Shown: positions 44,754 to 53,662 of the stretch, piece after piece
Numbering within the stretch: position 1 is the stretch's first letter
Layout of the letters: every line of letters begins with the position of its first letter
Assembly: GCF_003710085.1 (NCBI RefSeq)
Contig: NZ_CP033324.1
Span: 2,853,501 to 2,917,500 of the forward strand
DNA: 64,000 bases
DNA from: Nocardioides pantholopis
GTDB taxonomy: Bacteria > Actinomycetota > Actinomycetes > Propionibacteriales > Nocardioidaceae
Reading direction: 5' to 3'
The notes under the pieces: model-generated
Seen by the model: only the letters and a program-made list of their open reading frames with translations
Database searches by the model: none
Told to the model about the DNA's origin: nothing
Program-made: the position numbers and the translations under genes

Positions 44754-44790
44754 GTCACGGAGCGAGGGTCTCCTCCCCCGCCTCGCCGGG

Positions 44791-45405
44791 TCAGTTCCGC
44801 GCTGGGCGGATGACGCCGCACGCCGCCCGCGCCCCCGCGTCGCCGGTGGCGAGGGTGGCCGCGTCGGGTCCGGGGACGCCGCCGGCGGTGTACCGGTCGG
44901 GGATGTTCGCGAAGTTGTCGCGTCCCGCGTGCACCATCACCGCGGACCCGTCGGTGTCACGCAGATCGGCCAGCCTGAACCGGTCGGTGACGAAGCTCGA
45001 GAACGCGTGGCCGTCCTCGGTCACCAGCAGCGACGGCAGGTCACCGGCGTGGTCGCCGTGGTTCGGGAGCCCCCCGGTGTAGTGCCCGCCGGCGGTGGTG
45101 AACGGCCCGTCCGGCGCGTCGGCGTCGCACACCCCGATCGCGTGGACGTGGAACCCGTGGAACCCGGGCGCCAGGCCGCGCACGACCCCGCGGACCTCGA
45201 CCTGGCCGCGGGTCTGCCGCAACGTGACCGTGCCGACCTTGCCGCCGTCGACGCCGCGGAGCGTCACCTTCATGACCTGGTGGCTGCCGTGCCGATGGTC
45301 CCCGCCCCGGCCGCCGCTGCTGGCGTTCGCGGCGAACGCGCCAGCGACCAGGACCAGCGCCGCGATTCCCGCGATCGCGAGCCTGAGTGTGCTTGTTCGT
45401 CCCAT
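44791..45405 (-). CDS. sodC: Exported Cu/Zn superoxide dismutase
   Basis: 204-residue exported dismutase. The N-terminus MGRTSTLRLAIAGIAALVLV is a signal peptide or anchor; a His/Gly-rich spacer follows (about 30-45). Metal ligands appear in GFHGFHVHAIGVCD, GGHYTGGLPNHGDHAGDLPS and MVHAGRDNFANIPD, and the disulfide pair is Cys in GVCD with the AACGVI cysteine. All copper- and zinc-binding histidines seem present. It would detoxify superoxide outside the membrane, complementing cytoplasmic SodN. Upstream, 45406-45642 (237 bp) shows no gene. Confidence 0.92.
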   Translation of the reverse strand: MGRTSTLRLAIAGIAALVLVAGAFAANASSGGRGGDHRHGSHQVMKVTLRGVDGGKVGTVTLRQTRGQVEVRGVVRGLAPGFHGFHVHAIGVCDADAPDGPFTTAGGHYTGGLPNHGDHAGDLPSLLVTEDGHAFSSFVTDRFRLADLRDTDGSAVMVHAGRDNFANIPDRYTAGGVPGPDAATLATGDAGARAACGVIRPARN

Positions 45406-45642
45406 CTGTCGTCACCTCATCCGTGAACCCTGCATGGTCGACGCAGCCCCCGGACGCGGTGCGGCTCCGGACCCACGACCCCTCGACGGGGCTCGGGCCC
45501 TTCGACGCCCGGCGGCCAGCCAGGCGCTCCTCTCACCCACGACCGTGCGTCCGCCTCGCTGGGCTGTCAAGGGTTCGGGGACAGCAGGCTGCGCTCCGAC
45601 TTCCGCGGTGAAGGCACTGACGCGCCCCGAACGGTGCTCGAC

Positions 45643-46929
45643 TTAGCAGCGTCGGTGGAAGGCGATCTTCCCGCCGGGCAGGGTCCGGGTCTCGTACGCC
45701 GGGTCGTGGGCGCGGGCGTGGTGGCGGGGGCAGAGCAGCCGGCCGTTGGCCAGGCTGGTGTCGCCGCCGAGGTGCCAGGGGATGACGTGGTGGCCGTGAC
45801 ACAGGCCCGGGGGCCAGTCGCATCCTTCGGCCGTGCAGCCCCCGTCTCGTAGGGCCATCGCGATCCGCTGGGCCTTGGTGAACAGCCGCCGGGTCCGGCC
45901 CACGTCGAGGGGCTGACCGGCGCCGTCGAGGACGGCCGGGACGATCCCGGCCTGACACGCGAGCCTGCGGGCCTCGCTGGCGGAGATGGTCTCGCCGGTG
46001 CCCAGGTGCGCGGCCCGGAGTCCGCCGACCAGGGACTCCAGCTCCATCGTGACCACGATCGTCGCCGCCACCCCACCTGCCTCGGGGAGCCGGTCTGCGG
46101 GATAGCGCTCGAGGTACTCGCAGAACGCCTGACCCATCCGCTCCGGCCCCGGCCGCCGCTCGGCGGCTCCGGCACCGTGAACGGCGTGCTGGTGCTTCGG
46201 CGCGGCGATCGCCAACAAAGCAGTGCGCAGCATCGCTGCATGGTGGGTCGGGATCGTGAACCGGCCGTGAGTCTTGCCGTGCCCGTCATCCGCCATCGTC
46301 AACCGGGCCGCGGCACGGGCCGCGGCCTCCTCCCGCTCCAGCCGCGCGGCCTCGACCGCGTCGGCGTGCTCAGGGGCGATGACCTCGATCAGCCGCTTGC
46401 CCAGCCGGCGCAACGCGATGGCGTCGTGGTGACGGGCCTGGCCCAGGAGGAACTCCTCGGCCCGCAGCCGGGTGTCCTCGTCGACGTACTCCGCAGGAAG
46501 GTCGTCGACCGCGTCCACGACCACCTGCGCCTGGTCCACGTGAACCCGGCCGGCGGCCAGCGCCTCCCGGACGGGGTCGTGCCGCGGCGTGTCCAACGCT
46601 CGGGCCAGCCGCATCAACCGGTGGCTCTCCGGGCGGGTCAGCCGCGCCTCATGAGCCCACCAGTTCGCCGTACTCGTCGCCCCGACCGCCGCACCCACCT
46701 CGACCGTGTGGGCGTGGGCCGCGACCCGGAGCCGCAGCTCCTGCAACCGGGCGATCTCGGACGTCAGCTCCAGCAGCGCGACACCCGCCTCGGCCGCGTC
46801 CAGCGACCACACCGGAGCCTCGGCCACCCCGTCCAGCGCCTCGTGCACGCACGCCACCGCCCGGGCCACCGGGTCCCCGGATCGAGGTGCGAACGCTGCC
46901 GTCATTTGACCCACTACACCACCGACCAC
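45643..46929 (-). CDS. DUF222/13E12-type protein with HNH endonuclease domain
   Basis: 428-residue protein of the multi-copy actinobacterial 13E12 REP family. DUF222 (about 25-330) is helical, with ANWWAHEARLTRPESHRLMR. The C-terminal HNH domain is intact: CTAEGC, then CHGHHVIPWHLGGDTSLANG and LLCPRHHARAHD, giving two zinc Cys pairs and the catalytic His. These genes are scattered in actinobacterial genomes and are suspected selfish or mobile-associated nucleases; target unknown. Start GTG 46929 or ATG 46905. A 55-bp palindromic repeat (copy B) lies 65 bp upstream. Confidence 0.88.
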   Translation of the reverse strand: MVGGVVGQMTAAFAPRSGDPVARAVACVHEALDGVAEAPVWSLDAAEAGVALLELTSEIARLQELRLRVAAHAHTVEVGAAVGATSTANWWAHEARLTRPESHRLMRLARALDTPRHDPVREALAAGRVHVDQAQVVVDAVDDLPAEYVDEDTRLRAEEFLLGQARHHDAIALRRLGKRLIEVIAPEHADAVEAARLEREEAAARAAARLTMADDGHGKTHGRFTIPTHHAAMLRTALLAIAAPKHQHAVHGAGAAERRPGPERMGQAFCEYLERYPADRLPEAGGVAATIVVTMELESLVGGLRAAHLGTGETISASEARRLACQAGIVPAVLDGAGQPLDVGRTRRLFTKAQRIAMALRDGGCTAEGCDWPPGLCHGHHVIPWHLGGDTSLANGRLLCPRHHARAHDPAYETRTLPGGKIAFHRRC

Positions 46930-46994
46930 CGACAGTTCATATCGCTGTTCCCGCAGGTCAGAGGTCCTGTGGACAACCGTGCGAAGTCATGCGG

Positions 46995-47049
46995 CAGCGG
47001 TGAGCTGGCACCCATTTCCCGCACCGAAACGGTGGCAGGCTCACCGCTG
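46995..47049. repeat. 55-bp palindromic repeat, copy B
   Basis: Same length and the same terminal inverted repeats (CAGCGGTGA/TCACCGCTG) as copy A at 33974-34028; the right-hand 18 bases (GGTGGCAGGCTCACCGCTG-like) are nearly identical. Lies in the 197-bp gap between the DUF222-HNH and DUF1838 genes. Confidence 0.75.
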
Positions 47050-47126
47050 ACCACGGGCGACGCCCGGCCGGAGCCCTCACGCCATGCCCGGGCGAGAACG
47101 TGGCCGGCCCCAGGTGATCGAACGGT

Positions 47127-48032
47127 TCACGCCTCCGGCGGCGTAGCGCGCGCGTAGGCCTCCCACGACGACAGGATCGGGCCGGACACATCCCAGTCCT
47201 TCGCAGCCTCGAAGTAGTCGGGGTGGTGCTTCTCGGTGTACGCCCGGATCTTCGGCGGTACGTCGTCGAGCCCGCGGATCGTCTTGCGGCTGTGCAGCCG
47301 GCCTGTCAGCACGCCGCCCTCCAGGCCCGAGCCGCCCATCCGCATCCACGGCCAGAACGGCGAGACGCGGGAGAACCCGGCGCGGAAGTGCGCCGAGGCG
47401 AGGTCGCGGTCCTCGAGCTCACGCTTGGACGTGTAGATGACGAAGTGCTCCGAGGGGTTGATCGTCGCGCCGGTCGAGGACCTCGGCCAGCCCGACGGGG
47501 TGACCGGGTTGGGGTACTCGTGGGCGTAGTCCCACTCGAGCAGCACCTCGTCGCCGTACACAGCCCAGGGCAGGAGGAACGGCAGCGACCCGTCGGAGGC
47601 GGCCTCGACGTTCTCGTTCATGGCGACGCCGTGCTCCTCGGCGTCCCCGACGTACAGCTTCGGCATCTCGAGGGTGAGCTCGCCGCCGATCCGGTCGTTG
47701 AGGAACGGGAAGACCTCGACCGTCTCGCCGGTGAACGGGTTGTCCCAGGTCTCGATGACCTCGCCGGTGCGCAGGTCGTAGAAGAAGCCGGTCTCCTTGC
47801 CACGCATCTGGAGGCGCTCGGTGGCGCCTTCGCCGACGAACCGGACCTTCGTGATGCCGGTGCCGGCGTACCCGAACAGCGGCTGCAGCCGAGAGGTCCC
47901 GATCGAGGCGTACATCGCGCCGTGGAACGTCGAGATCAGCGGGTCCTCGCCGAAGGTCCCCCAGGTCTTGCCGAACGCGTAGAGGTTGTCGCGCGGGGAC
48001 GCGGCGAGGTCGAGCGGGACGGAGCTGGTCAC
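47127..48032 (-). CDS. DUF1838 family protein
   Basis: 301-residue protein with the DUF1838 pattern: RDNLYAFGKTWGTFGEDPLI, then alternating strands (FGYAGTGITKVRFVGEG, FFYDLRTGEVIETWDNPFTG), and a Trp/Pro-rich C-terminus RVSPFWPWMRMGGSGLEGG. No signal peptide or cofactor motif is visible; function is unknown. GTG 48032 has an AAGGAG site six nt upstream. It is divergent from an alkylsulfatase gene, which suggests shared regulation. Confidence 0.83.
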   Translation of the reverse strand: MTSSVPLDLAASPRDNLYAFGKTWGTFGEDPLISTFHGAMYASIGTSRLQPLFGYAGTGITKVRFVGEGATERLQMRGKETGFFYDLRTGEVIETWDNPFTGETVEVFPFLNDRIGGELTLEMPKLYVGDAEEHGVAMNENVEAASDGSLPFLLPWAVYGDEVLLEWDYAHEYPNPVTPSGWPRSSTGATINPSEHFVIYTSKRELEDRDLASAHFRAGFSRVSPFWPWMRMGGSGLEGGVLTGRLHSRKTIRGLDDVPPKIRAYTEKHHPDYFEAAKDWDVSGPILSSWEAYARATPPEA

Positions 48033-48223
48033 GGCGGACTCCTTCGCAGGCAGCGGGCCGGACGCTAGCAGCGCGGGGCGCGGCCGGGGCGGGGATCCAC
48101 GAACCCGATCCGCTGCGGCTCATGGCCCGATTCGGGTGAACCCACCGCCGCGCCCTCGTTCCAGGCTGGTGTCGGCGGGCGGAGCCCGCTGGACCGGAAA
48201 GCTGGACCGGAGAGGGAGCACGG

Positions 48224-50020
48224 ATGCCGGACTTCGCGGACCGCACGGACTTCGACAACGCCGAGCGCGGGCTGATCGCCCGCCTCGACCCCGGCGTGAT
48301 CCGGGCCGCGGACGGCCGGGTGGTGTTCGACATCGACGAGTTCAGCAGCGGCCTCGCCGGGGACTGCCCGGACACGGTGAACCCGAGCCTGTGGCGGCAG
48401 GGCCAGCTGACCGCGATCCAGGGACTGTTCGAGGTCACCTCCGGCATCTACCAGGTCCGGGGCGCCGACCTCTCGAACATCACCTTCGTCGAGAGTGACA
48501 ACGGCGTGATCGTGATCGACCCGCTCATCTCCGCAGAGACCGCGGCCGCAGCACTCGCGCTGTACCGCGCCCACCGCGGCGAGCGCGAGGTGGCGGCCGT
48601 CATCTACACCCACGCCCACATCGATCACTTCGGCGGTGTCCTCGGCGTCGTCACGCCGGACACGTCCGTCCCGATCCTGGCGCCCGAGCACTTCCTCGAG
48701 CACGCCGTGTCGGAGAACGTGTACGCCGGCACCGCGATGCTGCGCCGCGGCATGTACTACAGCGGAGCCGGCCTGCCGCTCTCGCCGACCGGGCGGGTCG
48801 GCATGGGTCTCGGGCCCGCTGCGTCGGCGGGATCGGTGGGGCTGCTCGCGCCGACCGTCGACATCGTCGCGACCGGGCAGGAGGCGATCCTCGACGGCGT
48901 CCGGATCGTCTTCCAGCTCACCCCCGGCACCGAAGCACCCGCCGAGATGAACTTCCACCTCCCCGACCGGCGGGCCCTGTGCCTGGCCGAGAACGTCACC
49001 CACAACCTCCACAACCTGGTGACGCTGCGCGGCGCCCAGGTCCGCGACCCCCGGATCTGGTCGCGCTACATCGCCGAGGCGGCCGAGCTGTTCGGCGCCC
49101 AGTCCGAGGTCGCGTTCGCCTCGCACCACTGGCCGACCTGGGGCCGCGAGGAGATCGCGACGCTCCTCACCCAGCAGCGCGACCTCTACTGCTACCTGCA
49201 CGACCAGACCCTGCGGCTGATGAACCAGGGCTACACCGGGACCGAGATCGCCGAGATGATCGAGCTGCCGCCCTCGCTCGACGACGCGTGGCACACGCAC
49301 GGCTACTACGGCTCGGTCAGCCACAACGTGAAGGCGATCTACCAGCGCTACCTCGGCTGGTACGACGCCAACCCCGCCCACCTGTGGCAGCACCCGCCCG
49401 AGGCGCAGGCCGAGCGGTACGTCGCCATGCTCGGCGGGGTCGCGCAGACCCTGGCGAGGGCCCGTCGGTACGCCGAGGACGGGGACCTGAGATTCGCCGC
49501 CGAGCTCGCCGGCCACGCGGTCTTCGCCGCCCCGGACGACGCTGAGGCCCGCGAGACCCTCGCCTCCGTGCTGACGCGGCTCGGGTACGGCGCCGAGAAC
49601 GCGACCTGGCGCAACTGCTACCTCGTCGGAGCCAGCGAGCTGACCGGCCAGGTCCCCGACACCCCCGTCTCGGCCTCGGGGATGGCCGCGGCGATGACCC
49701 CGACCCAGCTCTTCGACGCCGTCGCGATCCGCATCGACGGCCCCCGCGCCGCCGGGACCACCGCGTCGGTCCTGTGGCACCTCACCGACGCGGGAGCCAC
49801 GTACCGGATGGAGCTCAGCAACGGAGCCCTCGTCCACTACCCCACGGCCCGCACGGCACCCGCCGACCTCACCGTCACCCTGACCCACGCCCAGCTGCTG
49901 GGCCTGGTCGCAGGGGCCGGCACCGACGGCGTCCAGCTCGACGGCGACCACGCGGTCCTGTCCACGATCCTCGGTCTCGTCGACGAGCCCGACCCGGCCT
50001 TCCCCATCGTCACACCCTGA
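48224..50020 (+). CDS. Alkyl sulfatase, SdsA1/YjcS family metallo-beta-lactamase fold
   Basis: 598-residue zinc enzyme that hydrolyses alkyl (or aryl) sulfate esters. The metallo-beta-lactamase core has THAHIDHFGG (HxHxDH) and later glutamates plus SHHWPTWGRE; the dimerisation domain follows (about 380-500, NVKAIYQRYLGWYDANPAH) and a C-terminal SCP2-like domain (about 505-598) recruits hydrophobic substrate. Unlike Pseudomonas SdsA1 there is no signal peptide, implying a cytoplasmic enzyme. A strong GGAGAGGGAG site precedes ATG 48224. Confidence 0.93.
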   Translation: MPDFADRTDFDNAERGLIARLDPGVIRAADGRVVFDIDEFSSGLAGDCPDTVNPSLWRQGQLTAIQGLFEVTSGIYQVRGADLSNITFVESDNGVIVIDPLISAETAAAALALYRAHRGEREVAAVIYTHAHIDHFGGVLGVVTPDTSVPILAPEHFLEHAVSENVYAGTAMLRRGMYYSGAGLPLSPTGRVGMGLGPAASAGSVGLLAPTVDIVATGQEAILDGVRIVFQLTPGTEAPAEMNFHLPDRRALCLAENVTHNLHNLVTLRGAQVRDPRIWSRYIAEAAELFGAQSEVAFASHHWPTWGREEIATLLTQQRDLYCYLHDQTLRLMNQGYTGTEIAEMIELPPSLDDAWHTHGYYGSVSHNVKAIYQRYLGWYDANPAHLWQHPPEAQAERYVAMLGGVAQTLARARRYAEDGDLRFAAELAGHAVFAAPDDAEARETLASVLTRLGYGAENATWRNCYLVGASELTGQVPDTPVSASGMAAAMTPTQLFDAVAIRIDGPRAAGTTASVLWHLTDAGATYRMELSNGALVHYPTARTAPADLTVTLTHAQLLGLVAGAGTDGVQLDGDHAVLSTILGLVDEPDPAFPIVTP

Positions 50021-50065
50021 CCGTCCCCTGTCGGGCGAGACAGGCGTACGCCGACAGGGGGTGTT

Positions 50066-50365
50066 CTACGGGCGATCCCCGCCGTCACGACCCGCGGTGC
50101 CGCCACCGCCGTCCCACAGCCCTCCTGCGCCGTAGGACGTGGATGTGCTGCCGTCGCGCGGTGAGACCAGGGAGTCCAGGAGCGCGGCCGCGACGCCGAT
50201 CACGATCAGACCGCCCACCAGGACCAGCGCCGCGCTCGACCGGCTGCCCGTTGCCACCGCCGTGACGATGCAGACACCGAGGGCGAGGACCGAGACTCCC
50301 CAGAAGAGGATCCAGGACAAGCGAGGCCAGGCGACGCTGCCACGGGAGCCTCGAAGGCCGATCAT
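50066..50365 (-). CDS. Small two-helix membrane protein
   Basis: 99 residues from ATG 50365, with hydrophobic helices at about 15-38 and 44-64, and a Gly/Ser/Asp-rich cytoplasmic tail. No recognisable family. The frame stays open well upstream but overlaps the polymerase-like gene there, so the longer reading is not credible. Co-directional with that gene, 20 bp downstream of it. Confidence 0.6.
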   Translation of the reverse strand: MIGLRGSRGSVAWPRLSWILFWGVSVLALGVCIVTAVATGSRSSAALVLVGGLIVIGVAAALLDSLVSPRDGSTSTSYGAGGLWDGGGGTAGRDGGDRP

Positions 50366-50385
50366 GGACCGAGTGTGCCCCAGGC

Positions 50386-52059
50386 TCAGGTCGGTGTCAC
50401 GGGTCCGGGAGATGCGCTGTTCACAGCACCCGGCTTGCCCGCCTCGGCGTACGACCGCACGATCGAGACGTTGAGCGGGAAGTCGATGGCGAGGTCGCGG
50501 AAGAGCAGGCCGGCCGCGGTCGCGGCCGCCTCGGTGGCCTGGACGGCGACCGCGTCGGCGAGCGCGGCCGGGGTGTGGACGACGACCTCGTCGTGGAGGA
50601 AGAGGACCAGGTGCGGCCGCGCGACGAGGGGGCCGGCGCCGCCGAGCCGCCAGAGCCGGTTGCGCAGGTCGGCGATCCAGCACAGGGCCCACTCGGCCCC
50701 GGTCCCCTGCACGACGAAGTTGCGGGTGAAGCGCCCGTAGGCCCGCCGGAACCGCGCCTGGCTGCCTGGATCGATCGGCGGGTCGTCGGGGTCGCGGTCC
50801 CACACCTCCCCCAGGCCCGGTGACCCCCGCCCGAGCAGCGTGCGCACCACCTGACCCCGCTCCCCGGCCCGGGCGGCGTCCTCGACGAGACCGAACGCGT
50901 CGGGGTAGCGCCGGGTGAGCCCCGCGACCATCCGGCCGCTCTCGCCGCTCGTGGCGCCGTACATCGCGCCGAGCAGGCCGAGCTTGGCGTGGTTGCGGCT
51001 GGCGACCGCGCCGTCGTCGACCATCCCCTGGTAGAGGTCGGCGCCACGCGCCGACCTGGCCAGCGCCCGGTCGCCGCTCATCCCGGCCAGCACGCGCGGC
51101 TCGAGCTGCGCGACGTCGGCCACCACGAACCGCCAGCCGTCATCGGCCACCGCCGCCGGCCGCACCTGCACCGGGATCGACAGCGCACCCCCGCCGTTGG
51201 AGGACCACCGGCCGGTGGCCGAGCCGGCCGGCTGGTACGACGGCCGGAACCGGCCCTCGCGCACCCACTGGTCGATCCACGCCCAGCCGTTGGTCGAGAA
51301 CAGCTGCGCGAGCTGCTTGTAGCGCAGCAGCGGAACGATGCCGGGGTGCTCGAGCGCACGGAGCGAGGACGCGCGGGTGTCGCTGACCTCCAGCCCGGCC
51401 CGGCGCAGCGCCGCCAGCAGCTCGGGCCGCGAGTCGGGGTTCAGGCCGGGAGCGTCGAACGCGCGGCGGACCTCCGCGACGAGGTCGTCGAGCCCGCGCG
51501 GGCGGGCGCCCCGGGGCGGCCGCGGGCCGAGCAGGTCGGCGAGCAGCCGCTCGTGCAGGTCGACCCGCCACGGCACCCCGGCGTACGTCATCTCGGCCGC
51601 GACGAGGGCACCCGCCGACTCGGCGGCGAGCAGCAGCCCCAGCCGGGCCGCCTCGGCGGACGCCGCCACCGCCGCCAGCTGGCGGACGTCCTCGAGGTCG
51701 GCGCGCAGGTACTCGGTCGCGTCGTCGACCGCGAACAGCGCGGGGTCGGACGGCGTACTCGGCCCGAGGCGTTCCCAGCCCGACGACTGCTCCCCCGCCA
51801 GCAGTCGCCCGTCGACGGCGGGCGCCCGCCGCAGCAGGTGGTGCCCGAGCCGCAGGTCGTGGCAGCGCTCGACCCGAACCCCGGCCGCCAGGAGCGGGGG
51901 GTACCACCGCGCGGTGTCGTCCCACACCCAGCGCGGCGCGTCGGCCTCGCGAGCACGCACGTACGCCGCCAGCTCATCCACCGCGAGCTCACTGACCCGG
52001 TCGCCGTCGACGACCCGCACCCGGTCGCCCGGAAGACGGGAGAGCGAGACCCGGGTCAT
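50386..52059 (-). CDS. Family A DNA polymerase-like protein with degenerate exonuclease domain
   Basis: 557-residue relative of the Klenow part of DNA polymerase I, of the group annotated as bifunctional 3'-5' exonuclease/DNA polymerase. Motif A is DVAQLEPRVLAGMSGD, motif B RNHAKLGLLGAMYGA and motif C FLHDEVVVHT, so the metal Asp residues and HDE are kept, while motif B lacks the usual Asn-Phe-Gly. The N-terminal 150 residues match an exonuclease fold in outline but show no DxE catalytic pair, and there is no 5' nuclease domain. ATG 52059. Not the replicative Pol I; role unknown, plausibly specialised repair. Confidence 0.87.
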   Translation of the reverse strand: MTRVSLSRLPGDRVRVVDGDRVSELAVDELAAYVRAREADAPRWVWDDTARWYPPLLAAGVRVERCHDLRLGHHLLRRAPAVDGRLLAGEQSSGWERLGPSTPSDPALFAVDDATEYLRADLEDVRQLAAVAASAEAARLGLLLAAESAGALVAAEMTYAGVPWRVDLHERLLADLLGPRPPRGARPRGLDDLVAEVRRAFDAPGLNPDSRPELLAALRRAGLEVSDTRASSLRALEHPGIVPLLRYKQLAQLFSTNGWAWIDQWVREGRFRPSYQPAGSATGRWSSNGGGALSIPVQVRPAAVADDGWRFVVADVAQLEPRVLAGMSGDRALARSARGADLYQGMVDDGAVASRNHAKLGLLGAMYGATSGESGRMVAGLTRRYPDAFGLVEDAARAGERGQVVRTLLGRGSPGLGEVWDRDPDDPPIDPGSQARFRRAYGRFTRNFVVQGTGAEWALCWIADLRNRLWRLGGAGPLVARPHLVLFLHDEVVVHTPAALADAVAVQATEAAATAAGLLFRDLAIDFPLNVSIVRSYAEAGKPGAVNSASPGPVTPT

Positions 52060-52124
52060 CCGCACACAGTGACACCCGGGGCGCCGGGGTCCGAATTCCT
52101 CCTTGACGCATGCCCATATCGACA

Positions 52125-52130
52125 TACGAT
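52125..52130 (+). promoter_or_regulatory. -10 box of the ArsR operon (leaderless)
   Basis: TACGAT seven nt before ATG 52138; it forms half of ATCG-ACATA-CGAT, a small inverted repeat that could be the repressor's operator. Confidence 0.5.
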
Positions 52131-52137
52131 CGTGGGC

Positions 52138-52479
52138 ATGGCCCGAGCAGCGACCACCTCCGACGTCTTCAACGCGATCGCCGAGCCGCAGCGCCGGCAG
52201 ATCCTGGTGCTGCTGCGGACGGGCGAGCGGCCGGTGACCGACCTGGCCCGGGAGCTGGGGATGACCCAGCCGGGGGCGTCCAAGCACCTGCGGGTGCTCC
52301 GGGAGGTGGGGCTGGTGCGGGACCGCAAGGCCGGCAAGCAGCGCCTCTACGACCTGGACGCCCGCGGGCTGCGACCGGTCCATGAGTGGACCGGTGGGTT
52401 CGAGCGGTTCTGGAACGAGAGCTTCGAGCGGCTGGACGCCTACGTGCAGGACCTCAAACAGGCAAGGCAGGAGGAATGA
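52138..52479 (+). CDS. ArsR family transcriptional regulator
   Basis: 113-residue winged-helix repressor: FNAIAEPQRRQILVLLRTGE, then recognition helix LGMTQPGASKHLRVLREVGL and wing VRDRKAGKQRLYDLD. No metal-binding cysteines, so it is of the type that travels with SRPBCC proteins rather than a metal sensor. The next gene starts four bases after its stop, forming a three-gene operon. Confidence 0.93.
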   Translation: MARAATTSDVFNAIAEPQRRQILVLLRTGERPVTDLARELGMTQPGASKHLRVLREVGLVRDRKAGKQRLYDLDARGLRPVHEWTGGFERFWNESFERLDAYVQDLKQARQEE

Positions 52480-52482
52480 GCG

Positions 52483-52980
52483 ATGGCAGAGACCAGACAC
52501 AAGACGGGGGCGACGGCCGACCGCGAGATCGCGATCTCCCGGGTCGTCAGTGCCCCGCGGGAGCTGGTGTTCGAGGCCTTCACCGAGGTCCGGCACCTCT
52601 CGCAGTGGTGGGGACCCGACGGGTTCAGCACCACCACGCGGGCGTTCGAGTTCCGCGTCGGCGGGGCGTGGGACTTCGTGATGCATGGGCCGGACGGGAC
52701 GGACTACCAGGAGTGGATCTCCTGGACCGAGATCACCCCGCCGGAGCGGATCGCGCTGCTCCACGGCGAGTCCCGCGACGACCCGAACGCCTTCGAGTCG
52801 GTGCTGACGTTCCAGCCCGACGGTGAGGGGACCCGGATCGGGATGCGCACGGTGTTCCCCACCAAGGAGCTGCGCGACGAGGCGGTCGAGAAGTACCACG
52901 CGGTCGAGGGTGGCCAGCAGACCCTCGGCAACCTGGCCGCCTACCTCACCGAGATCCCCCGGTCCGGAGCTGAGGACTGA
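52483..52980 (+). CDS. SRPBCC (AHSA1-like) protein
   Basis: 165 residues, helix-grip fold of the AHSA1 type: ISRVVSAPRELVFEAFTEVR, LSQWWGPDGFSTTTRAFEFR and PPERIALLHGE are typical. These ArsR-linked proteins are thought to bind small hydrophobic molecules. The stop shares a base with the next ATG (TGATG). Confidence 0.92.
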   Translation: MAETRHKTGATADREIAISRVVSAPRELVFEAFTEVRHLSQWWGPDGFSTTTRAFEFRVGGAWDFVMHGPDGTDYQEWISWTEITPPERIALLHGESRDDPNAFESVLTFQPDGEGTRIGMRTVFPTKELRDEAVEKYHAVEGGQQTLGNLAAYLTEIPRSGAED

Positions 52981-53600
52981 TGGCCGGAAAGGTGTTCTTC
53001 AGCGTGTCGATGTCGCTGGACGGTTTCATCGCGCCCGAGTCCCCCGAGGAGCTGATGGGGCGACAGTGGGTGGAGCTGCAGCGGTGGGTATTCCCCCAGC
53101 GGTTCTTCCGGGAGCGCCTGAAGCTCGGTTCGGGCGGCGAGGAGGGGCGCGACAACGACATCGTGCGGGAGACGTTCGAGCGCACCGGCGCGAGCGTGAT
53201 GGGCAAGCGCATGTTCGACGCCGGCGAGCAGGCGTGGCCGGCGGAGGCGCCGTTCCGCACGCCGGTCTTCGTCGTGACGCACGAGAAGCGGGACCCCTGG
53301 GAGCGGCCCGGCGGCACGACCTTCCACTTCGTCAACGACGGCATCGAGCCCGCGCTCGAGCGGGCCCGCGAGGCCGCCGGCGACGGTGACGTCCGCATCG
53401 CCGGCGGCGGCACGACGATCCTGGAACACCTGAACGCCGGCCTGGTCGACGAGTTCTCGATCGCGCTCGCACCCGTGCTGTTCGGCTCCGGGATCCGCCT
53501 GTTCGAGGGCGTGGACGCGGCCCGCGTGGCCCTGGAGCAGGTCCGCGCGGAGCCGACGCAGCGGGTCACCCACCTGACCTACGCGGTCCGGGAGCGGTAG
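52980..53600 (+). CDS. Dihydrofolate reductase/RibD C-terminal family protein
   Basis: 206-residue RibD_C-like reductase: FFSVSMSLDGFIAP at the start, then MGKRMFDAGEQAWP, and DVRIAGGGTTILEHLNAGLV with EFSIALAPVLFGSG near the C-terminus. Probably an NADPH-dependent reductase of unknown substrate; frequently found downstream of ArsR/SRPBCC pairs. Last gene of the operon. Confidence 0.92.
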   Translation: MAGKVFFSVSMSLDGFIAPESPEELMGRQWVELQRWVFPQRFFRERLKLGSGGEEGRDNDIVRETFERTGASVMGKRMFDAGEQAWPAEAPFRTPVFVVTHEKRDPWERPGGTTFHFVNDGIEPALERAREAAGDGDVRIAGGGTTILEHLNAGLVDEFSIALAPVLFGSGIRLFEGVDAARVALEQVRAEPTQRVTHLTYAVRER

Positions 53601-53662
53601 CCCAACGACCATGCCCGGCCGCGGCTTTCACCGACCGGCTCGCGCCGTGCCAGGGTCCTCCC

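Noticed and set aside
52074..52110. Second SigR-type promoter starting at GGAAT on the minus strand near 52095
   Set aside because: The base triplet 18 nt on is GGT, not GTT, and it lies upstream of the polymerase-like gene with no redox context.
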